This document shows, piece after piece, positions 55,897-64,000 of a stretch of 64,000 nucleotides of DNA. The stretch is from Phytoseiulus persimilis. Lineage: Eukaryota; Arthropoda; Arachnida; Mesostigmata; Phytoseiidae. The DNA lies in NCBI GenBank assembly GCA_037576195.1, contig CM075102.1, forward strand, positions 26,594,745 to 26,658,744. The letters run 5' to 3'. The notes below the pieces were generated by a model, which was not told where the DNA came from, did not search any database, and saw only the letters and a program-made list of their open reading frames with translations. Position numbers and translations under genes: made by a program. The stretch's first letter is position 1. Each line of letters opens with the position of its first letter.

Positions 55897-56105
55897 GTGA
55901 GCTCAGTCATTACCAAAATCGATATTGAAATCTCAAACTCCTTGGAGGCAAGCGGTGCAGCTCTTGGTTCTTGCCGAGATCATCAACAAGACTCAGAACA
56001 TCGACAAGTACTTCGAGCAATCCACTCAAAGTAGGAGCTGCTTATCATTTAATGATATCCTGTTTGGTTCCTCAAACGTTCAGCCTCTCAACTCCGATAA
56101 GGAGA

Positions 56106-57929
56106 TCATTTGGAAACCAATAACTGATCCGAAGGAAGGAGGTAGGCGACGCGCCTGACGTACTCTATGAGGGAAATTTCCTCAGACTCAAGTTGATCCA
56201 CGAGACGCGGGAGCTTCTCGCCAAGCGTTCGATATTTTTCACGCATGTTGGATGGTGGTAGTTTCATATTGAGGAGAACCCTTTGCAGCTTCAATCTCTT
56301 CTCCTCTTTTTTGAGGTGCGTGATCATCTCGTAGATATTCACATGAGTCTTCCGCACTTCCTTATTGAAAGCGCGGTGCCAACCTTCGATGTGGTCTGTT
56401 GTCCTCGGTCCGAAATCACTGTTTGGGAAAATGAATGAGTCGAGTATATTTGCAGTATGGTCGCGCATGCCGGTCATGATTAGGTTTCTTGGATATTTAC
56501 CTGTATCGGTTCCATAAACTGCGTGGGAAAACTGACTCGTTTTCCAACCACGTTGTTTTGAAGTATTCTTTGAAATGTTCGAGCGCCTGATGCGCCGTGG
56601 AACCCTCGTTGGCTGAATCACTCGATATTCCCGCCCAAGCTTCATCGAGTCGCTCTAATGGCACTAAACTCAACGCAATCACTGATTTGAGGAACCTGTA
56701 ATCAAACTTCCATTAGGTTTCGACGGTTGAATGACTACACCCAGTTTGGGAACATCAAGAATCATTCGGGAGGACGGTTCGTCGGCCCACCTTTTGACGG
56801 CCGAGTCTTCGTAGAACGTCGTCAGCCCCAGCTGCTCGACTTTCCTCCACACCGCCTGGCAGAAGTGGAAGTTGCAGCCCTTCAGCTGGGCTGCCGGAAA
56901 GCTCTCCTCTATGGCTTCTTTGGCTTCGACTGCGAAATCGCATTGCATCTTCTTTGGTTGAAACAACAAGCCGACGGTTTGGGAGTAACTTTTGAGCAGC
57001 GAGAACACGCGGGTATATGTTTGTTTTCCCCGATCTGGGAGGAGGAAGAAAACCAGAGGCATCATTTGCCCCTTGTAAAATGTATGAATCGTGTACAGCT
57101 GTTGGAAAGGAACCGGAACTACGCCAAACGTGCCGTCCATATACACGCTTGGAGCTCCGCACACCATCCTGATACATTCGTGGGTGCCGAATCCGAGTAT
57201 ACGGTTCTCGGTTCCGTCGTTGAACAGAAGGAAGTCTTCGCCGTCAGTAGTTTTAGTCCACTCGCCATCTAAGGTAAGCTGGTCCAATGAAGATGGCACA
57301 TCGGTGGGGAGGCCGATTGATGGAGGCCGCACTTTGGCGCGCGTTCGTTGGATCGTACTGCGGAAACCGCTGAAGCCGGGGAGGGCAGCCTCGAGCTCTT
57401 CAAGATCATGCGAGGCCTGGAGCTCCCGGACTGTTTCCGCCAACACCTCGTTGTAGACTTGTTTGATCGATTTATCGGGCCGCGACAAGGCGGCTTTCTT
57501 CATGTTTTGCCTCGCAGTCCGCACGATCCGATCTCGACGCTCTCCTTCGTGGTTGTGCTGCTTGTCCATTTTCAGGAGCTTCAGTTCCGGATCCTTCAAA
57601 GGAACAGAGACAGGGTGACAACCAGCAGTGATAAGCACGGCCTTCCTTCTGACCGCTATCTGTGGGTGAATCGAGATACAGTTCGAAAAACGTGTTAAGT
57701 TCGATACCTTGACAATGATCGCCCTCGCTGCGCAGAAGTCGGACCTCTTCCTGATACACCGGCAGAAAAATTTGCCTGCCTTGCGTTTGTCAACTTCGTA
57801 CAAGAAGTCATTTACTCGAAACAAGGGATTACCCCTAGCAGACACAGTTTCTTCAACGTCCATTCTCGTTTCATCCATTTCACGATCTAGTTGAGAAATA
57901 TGACTGAGCACGAATCCGAACCAGTGCAA
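56106..57929 (-). CDS. MULE-type transposase with FLYWCH-like zinc finger; three exons
   Basis: On the minus strand the exons 57929-56791, 56695-56501 and 56418-56106 join across introns of 95 bp (AAAAG|GTGGGC to TTACAG) and 82 bp (ACAG|GTAAAT to AAACAG). The result is 548 residues. A FLYWCH-like finger spans residues 40-130 (DFLYEV, KFFCRC, DFCAARA, KQHNHEG). The MULE core keeps D265 (VYMDGTF), D331 (QCDFAVEA), the C352-x2-H355 knuckle (GCNFHFCQAVWRKV) and E456 (RTTDHIEGWHRAFN). This completes the D-D-E triad used in DNA cleavage and strand transfer. The start could also be Met18. A 48-bp stretch after AIIVK has GT-AG ends and could be an extra intron. No terminal inverted repeats were recognised, so it may be an active element, a recent relic or a domesticated gene. 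Confidence 0.82.
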
Positions 57930-58840
57930 GGCTATTGAGAGCTTCTTACATATTTAAACGATGCCAACGGGATGTTCGTCCATCAGCCCGACGACTCTCT
58001 AGCCCGACCTCCCTTTCCCTCGACTCTCCGTCCGCTTAAAGCCAGCGAAGCTTCTATGTCGGCCTCGCGATCTTGAAAAGAACTGCAAGATGCTGCTCTG
58101 GTTCGGGGACGTAGCCGTCAAAGGGTGGTCGAATGAGAGCTGATGACTACGTGTGTCAGGGGATGCGCTGGGCCTTGGTAATCGGCGGGAATGAGGGTCG
58201 GATGCAGTTCGGAACCAAGTAGATTCCCAGATGACTTGATTTCACACAACAGCATCGATGTGCGCAGTTCTATGAGTACAAAGTAGTTCATTCGGGGGCC
58301 TTCTCACTGTCTCTAGCTGCGCGTTTCAAGTAGCACAAACGACGTCGAGAAGGGGTTCACCCGAAAGTTGTATCTAAAGTTGGACTGCAGGGGCATTGGC
58401 CGTGCAGTCCCAATAGCTGCCTTAGAGCAATCTGGCATTGGTTCTTTCATTTGGAAGGGAGCACTTGCGATTAATCATTCCATTTCGTATGCAAGCCCAA
58501 ATACTGCACTCGTCCCATGCGTACTCATAACATTCACGGGCCGCTTCAGTGGCCACGCGAGGTTTGGAGCGAGCGCTCCACGATTGAAGCGCGAAACGCT
58601 CTGGGCTTGTGGCGCGAAATTTTGAAAGTATATCAGCGAGCTAACGCGCAGTCGACTGAGTCGCGAAACGGCTCATTCCAGCGATGAGGGTCTTCCGAGA
58701 TCCACAGGCGATACTTCTTCACAGATTTCACATCGAGAAATATCGCGTTTTGCGGTCCGGTCTGAGAGAAAAGGATATCGATCGGCCGCGACACAGCTCG
58801 AACAGCTGATCAACACAGACTCACGGAGCGCGATGACTTG
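57930..58840. other. Intergenic spacer between the MULE gene and the TTC33-like gene
   Basis: The two genes point away from each other, so this stretch should hold both promoters. I see no gene, no obvious inverted repeat ends of the MULE and no long simple repeat. The frame of the TTC33-like exon is open from 58766, but the ATG at 58841 is the first in-frame start. Confidence 0.5.
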
Positions 58841-61088
58841 ATGCACTGTTTTCAGGGTTTCGACTGTCAAACACAGGGTCTTGACTCAGGGCTCGAGATA
58901 AAGCTTCGCTGGCAGCCCTCCCGCCCTATCGCGGGCGTCGCAAATGACTGGTTATTCTGTCGTCAAGGAAAATACCCAGTGAGCCGTCGTCGAGCCGCCA
59001 CAGGTGAGTTTCAGTGGACGTTTCCCAGTAGCATATCATCCAGTTTCGAATGACGAAGCTGCCAAAGTGTAACTAAAGAGATGGATCCTGGTTAAATTCT
59101 AGTTGAACTATTATGGCCTCAGGAGCCGTGATCGAAATAGAGGTTGAACAGGGAAGGAAATCGGGAGCCGAGGCGGAGAGTTTATCGAGAGCCGAGAGTG
59201 AAAGCAAATCGGGAGCCGAGACCGGAACAAAATCGGGGGCCGAGGCCGAAAGGAAGGCGAGTGCCGACACCGAAAGGAAGGCGGGAGTCGAAACCGAGAG
59301 CGAATCGGCAATCCAGACCGGGAGCAAATCGGCAATCCAGACCGAAAGCAAATCGGCAAGCCAGACCGAAAGGAAATCGGCCCGCCAGACCGAAAGGAAA
59401 TCGGCCCGCCAGACCGAAAGGAAATCGGCCCGCCAGTCCGAAAGAAAATCGGCAATCCATACCGGAAGGAAATCGGCAATCCAGACCGAAAGAAAATCGG
59501 CAATCCAGACCGAAAGAAAATCGGCAATCCAGACCAAAAGGAAATCGGCAATCCAGACCGGAAGGAAATCGGTAGCCGAGACCCAGAGGGACTCGAGAGC
59601 CGAGGCCGAAGGAGAATCGGTAGCCGGGACCGAAAAGAAATTGGGAACCGAAACCGAAAGCAAATCGGCAATCCAGACCAGAAGCAAATCGGCGATCCAG
59701 ACCGAAAGGAAATCGGTAGCCGACACCCAGAGGAAATCGGGAGTCGAGACCAAAGGGGAACCGAGAGCAGAGGCCAGAGAAAAATCGGTAGCGAAGGCTG
59801 AAAATGAATTGGGAACCGAAACCGAAGGGAAATCGGGAGCCGAGGCTGAGAGGGAATCAGTAATCCAGACCGAGAGGAAATCGGTAGCCGAGACCGAAAA
59901 GAAATTGGTAGCCGAGGCCGAAGGAAAATCGAGACCCGGAGCAGAACGAAAATCGAGAGCCGAAGGAAAATCGAGAGCCGAAGCAGAACGAAAATCGGGA
60001 GCCGAGGCCGAAAGGAAGGCTAGAGTTGAAACCGTAATCAAATCTGGAGTCGCATGCCGAAGAGAACTCGAGCTCAAGCCTGATAAGAAATCTGAAGCTG
60101 AAACCGATCCCCGACCCACGGTCGAGAGCAACAAAGAATCCTATGTTGGAACAAAATCAGGCAGTGGAACAGTTAGCGGGAAGAAACGTGGGAAACCAGG
60201 AGTGAACGCGAATCGAGGCTCCGAATCCGACCCGAAGAAAGTCAGGTAAGACGGAATTCATTCTGAAGTTGAGGAGAGACCTTCAAAGGCCTATGTACGT
60301 CGTGCTTGTAGAGTTTATTTTTGGTTCTTCGACGGAGTAGAAGAACTGATGGAGGAAGCTCAGGTTCCAGATGAAATCCATGAAGCGGCCGCTGGATCCT
60401 GTAGTTCAAGAAACCTTCGGGGATTCCATCCGTGATATCGATGAGGGCCCAACCAGACTCAAGAAACCTAGACGCGTCGTTTTTCCTTCGATCACCGAGA
60501 GGGACTTTTTGCGCGTCTCCGCCCTGGTAGCTAAGTATTCCCGAATACAGCGATGGAAACAAGCCTTCGAGTATGTGGACTTCTTGGTGGCGAGAAAATG
60601 CGACGAGAGAGTCATGAGAATGAAGGCACAGGTGAGAGGCTCGATGTACACACACTAAAAACCAAACTTATTTTGGCAACCTCTTTCACTTTCCGTAGTC
60701 TTCCTCGGTCTGCGCGTCTTGATCCTAAACTGAACAGGATATTTTCCAGAGTCAATAATGAATTTTCGCCGATTCCGGAGGGTCCGAATCTACCGAAGAA
60801 TATTCTCCCTTCCAGCTCCAGATGCAAGTAGGAGAGTACTTCGAGGCGGTCAAAAATTGTGAGAGAGCCATCAAACTCAATCCACGGTGGTGGGTTGCCC
60901 ACCAAACACACGGACGATGTCTCCTATCCTTGGGAGAGCCCGTGCTCGCCGTGAAGGCTTTCGAGCGAGCGATTTATATCGATCCATCTGATGAAGATCT
61001 TCGCGCAGAATTCCGCTCGGTTCTCGGGAAAGCTGCTGGCCGCCAGGCAGAGGAGGCATCGCCTGGAAGCAAACTAGTCAAAAATTGA
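58841..61088 (+). CDS. TTC33: TTC33-like TPR protein with a long octapeptide-repeat region
   Basis: Exons 58841-59003 (or an internal exon starting at 58856 after TTTTCAG), 59123-60245, 60364-60631 and 60816-61088 join in phase to 608 residues. Introns are 119, 118 and 184 bp. The last two exons align without gaps to the TPR core of TTC33 as I remember it: MKAQLQMQVGEYFEAV and AIKLNPRWW against MKSQVLMSLHEMFPAV and AVQQNPHSW, then HQTHGRCLLSLGEPVLA. TTC33 is a TPR protein whose molecular role is poorly defined. Exon 59123-60245 encodes about 40 hydrophilic octapeptides of the form T-E-R-K-S-A-I-Q. The third junction uses a pyrimidine-poor acceptor (GAAGCTCAG) but restores frame exactly. If the first exon is wrong, translation could start at the ATG at 59113. 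Confidence 0.65.
59140..60030 (+). repeat. 24-bp coding minisatellite (octapeptide repeat)
   Basis: Tandem 24-bp units with cores such as AAATCGGCAATCCAGACCGA translate on the plus strand to T-x-R/S-K-S-A-I/R-Q. Outer copies become A-E-x-K-S-G-A-E. Central units (about 59330-59570) are nearly identical and flanking ones diverge, as expected for unequal crossing-over from the middle. The unit lacks stop codons in most frames, so long artificial frames exist on both strands. Splice junctions identify the plus frame as the real one. Confidence 0.85.
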
Positions 61089-62042
61089 CTCGCAATATGA
61101 TTGCGCGGGAGTGATACCTGATTTTACGTAGACCCATCACACTGACATTGATCTCGATCGTTCCCCGAATAGAATAAGCCAACAGGAAGAGTAAACGTAT
61201 GTATCAATCCGATTCATTATTGGTCAATCATTAATTCACTCGAGAGCCTCACAAGGGTCGTGAGTGACATCTCTTTCTCACAGCAGATATTTATTTCATA
61301 CAAGTTTTCTCCCTATGCAAAACCAATCCAAATTGTACATCGTCTCGTGATTGAGACCTCGAAACTACACCACTCGAAGTTTACAGAGCGAATCGAGAAT
61401 GCTTTTGAAATCCTTCTGGACGTCCGAAAATAGGGCATCACTCCACATTTGCATTTGGCGTTCGGCAACTAGATGTAGCTTATCACAAATTCGAATCCTT
61501 GTCGGCGGCTCTCCAGGCTGAGTGGACAGAAGCGCATTCTCTCAGGATCTGAGCCATCGGCGTTTCGCTTTTTCTTCCCGTAAAAACCTAATTACACTAT
61601 ACACCAGTACACAATACGTCGTCATCATCTCATTGCGTCCTGGACACAGAACTGTGTCTCCTTCGCAGCCCATCGTTAAGTGAGTTCCCGCTGTGCGGAA
61701 GTGTAGAATTCCTCTAAGAACCACGAGAAAAACATTATTCGCACACCCTTTCCTGAAATTATCCGTTAATTTGAATACGGTGACCATCTATCGGTCGATC
61801 GGAGAGCACCAATCTTCGGGGAACCTGCCCTAGAGCGGTTCGGGTAGTCTTTAGATACCATTCAAACTAATTTGTATTCTGTGGTTTCCCTGTGCACAGG
61901 ACCATCAACCAAGTTCACGTTCGCAATATTTCTCCCATGATTTGTCCTTCCCGCTATTCAAGTCTCAGGTCCGGTGTCTCGAATCGGAAAAGGTGCTGGC
62001 AAAGTGAAATAGGTGCAAAAGCAGGGGAGGGCCACAGAGGAG
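61089..62042. other. Convergent 3' regions of the two right-hand genes
   Basis: This AT-richer stretch lies between the stop codons of the plus-strand TTC33-like gene and the minus-strand gene. TTTATT at 61290-61295 is AATAAA on the minus strand and would give that gene a 3' UTR of about 750 bp. No canonical AATAAA for the plus-strand gene was found; AATAAG at about 61173 is the nearest. No coding sequence is supported. Confidence 0.5.
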
Positions 62043-63819
62043 TTACAGTCTTGTGACCACATCAGATCTGAACTGAGGTGCGGACTGTTGAGAGCGTTTC
62101 GGCGGTAATGACGGTGGGATTTCCGAACTACTAAGAGCTTTCGCAGCAATATGGTTGTGTTTGGCCTTCGGTGGCAGCGGAGGTTTAGCTGGTGGAGGTC
62201 CGTCCTCATCGTCGAGCTCCTCAGTTGACGACAAGCCTCCGTCGGTCGAACCGTTGTCTGAGAAATCAGTGCTGCACGCCCGGGAAGTCTTGAAATGGAT
62301 TCCGCCTGCAAGGGACACAAGGAGAATGAGAAAAGAGGCCGGGGAGCGACTGCGGAACGTTCCCAATTGATTTCAGAAGAGACAGATTCGCCAAGAATGT
62401 GCGTTTATTACTTGTGTTCGGTTCAAACGAAAATGAGATCCTGGTCTCTGTCACTACGCACAGTCCAATTGTCAAATCCAACATATGACTTTAAAAATTA
62501 CGAATAGCTCTCCCATGCAGAAATCAATCGCATCACTGCCATCCGGCCGATCACTCTGATCAGAATGTGAGACAACGTCCCTGGATTTTGAAAGGTAAAC
62601 AGAATGAGCAAGGAGAGGAAACGACCCGCGTCTCACATTCCCAAAAATATCACAGTCACTGTGAAGAGCATAGACATGGTTCCATCCGAGAGGAAGTTGT
62701 TCGATAACATGAATAGACTGATTGCGAGGAATATACAGAAAATGAATCGCGTTGCTCTATCGAGATCATGCGCGCACTCTGACATAATGTGCTCGTGACC
62801 CTCTACGGGATCCGAGCCGAAAGTTTTACAGCAGATGCAGTCGAGGATCATTACCAACGGACAGGTGATCTGGGCGAGAGGTCTCAATGGAAACACTGCA
62901 CAGCACAGATCACTGCCGTGACCTTGATCAGTGTCAAGTGATCGATTCCGGCGGTTTGGACAGTCACCTGGACTGCTTGAGAGGTACCCACTTTCCGAGA
63001 GGCTGCGTTGTGGAGATCCCGAATCGCAAACGTCGAGCCCGAGGAAATCAAACCCGTATACGCTCTCGTACACCGCCAGCGTACTCGTCGTCGTATCCTC
63101 AAACGAAGTCTCGAGATTCTCGAGTTCACAGGAATCGAGAGAACAATCGGTCATTTCCAATGAATCTTCAGCAACCCGCTCATCGATTCCGGTAACGCCC
63201 TCGGCGATACCCTCGGCTTCGCCTACGCTATGATCTACGCGGCAGGGTGGGGTCAAGGGAATGGGAGTTGAACTACCTTGTTCCAATCCATCAAGGGAAC
63301 CAACGGGCGTCACAGCAGCAGACGTCGGGAGACTCCGAGCTGAGCTCCGTCTACCGCCTAGCCGTGGAAGAGTTGAGCAAGAAGCGGAGGTGTCTTTTAT
63401 GGGTCTGCCTCGAGTTGTCGATGAGCTTGCCAGATTCGACGCCGAGTCTGAGAGCAGGCGGGACTCCGACTTGGAATGCGAAACGCTCAATCTGGAACCG
63501 AGGAAAAGCGAAATTGGGCTGATGATCGGCGATTCCTTCCGAGAAATGGGAACTCCTATCAATCAGGCGGCTCATTCACCCATTTCCTTCATCAACCCTG
63601 GGCTGAACTTGCCTGTTGAAGCTTTTCGAGTGCTTTCTAAAGGGGAATAGAACATCTGTGCTAGTCGAAGACAGCGGCAGAAGCTCCGACGATCCCTTGA
63701 CAAGATGTTGTATATCGACACCTTTGTTCCGAAGCGTGAGAAGTATGTTTCGTTCGGCTTCTACGTAATGGTTATACTCTGTGATTTTCTGCTGATAGGA
63801 CCGTTTGAGCTCCAAAAGT
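62043..63819 (-). CDS. C-terminal part of a coiled-coil, serine-rich protein with proline-rich SH3 ligand motifs (partial gene)
   Basis: Minus-strand exons 63819-63613, 63491-62968 and 62305-62043 join in phase (2, 2, 1) to about 330 C-terminal residues. The gene continues beyond the right edge. The first exon is charged and helical (LLELKRSYQQKITEYNHYVE). The second is Ser/Thr-rich (SKSESRLLSDSASNL, SLSESGYLSSSP), suiting phosphorylation. The last has an acidic patch, PPPAKPPLPPKAK and IPPSLPPKRSQQSAP, ending VVTRL. P-x2-L-P-x-K is the ligand class of the Crk N-terminal SH3 domain and recalls C3G/RAPGEF1 (PPPALPPKKRQSAP). No GEF domain follows before the stop, so this is a resemblance rather than an identification. 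The first intron has a GC donor (ACAG|GCAAGT). Confidence 0.6.
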
Positions 63820-64000
63820 CTGAAACGGAATGTTAAGACTCCTGAGAGAAATTCTCAAGTTTCTTCCGCCTTGGAGTTTCCGCATGCTCGTTTCTCGAAT
63901 CACTCCCGTTGAGACCTACGGATTAGATTCCGAGATTCACGCGTCTCTCCGAGCCAATGACCTAACAACCTTTGTTCTGACAAATGGACAGCCATACGGC

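Noticed and set aside
60242..60655. 137-codon minus-strand frame opposite the TTC33-like exon
   Set aside because: Antisense shadow of a well-supported coding exon.
62887..63650. Plus-strand frames of up to 129 codons
   Set aside because: Antisense shadows of the serine-rich exon of the minus-strand gene.

Overview
The window looks like nuclear DNA of an arthropod, possibly a chelicerate such as a mite. The reasons are GT-AG introns, signal peptide and C-terminal anchor signals, a MULE transposase gene with its own introns, and AATAAA poly(A) signals. The taxon is inferred; no diagnostic marker is present. There are no operons, rRNAs, tRNAs or CRISPR arrays that I could support. Most open frames in the CpG-rich left two thirds are chance frames inside introns.

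Region 1 (1 to about 44.4 kb, + strand) is one very long gene. Eight coding exons (491-554, 24923-25450, 27475-27587, 27995-28308, 28671-28816, 33375-33548, 35285-35376, 42963-43376) join in phase to a 614-residue secreted, cysteine-rich protein. It has a signal peptide and a hydrophobic C-terminal tail that fits a GPI signal. The extracellular part reads as two tandem copies of the same pair of domains. Intron 1 is 24.4 kb and contains a textbook zero-length exon (recursive splice site) at 10376/10377. It also holds many short tandem tracts.

Region 2 (about 45.1 to 52.6 kb, + strand) holds a gene of unknown name. A short first exon (45185-45244) joins in phase across 5.4 kb to a long exon (50657-52123) whose C-terminus resembles a SOCS box. 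The product may therefore be a cullin E3 substrate adaptor. A perfect hairpin lies just upstream of the proposed start.

Region 3 (52.6 to 58 kb) is repeat-rich: a 17-C run, a 45-bp minisatellite, a possible orphan exon, and a three-exon FLYWCH/MULE transposase gene on the minus strand with its D-D-E triad intact.

Region 4 (58.8 to 64 kb) has two convergent genes. A TTC33-like TPR protein (+) carries a roughly 370-residue octapeptide-repeat extension. A partial gene (-) entering from the right edge encodes a coiled coil, a Ser-rich linker and a proline-rich tail with Crk-type SH3 ligand motifs.
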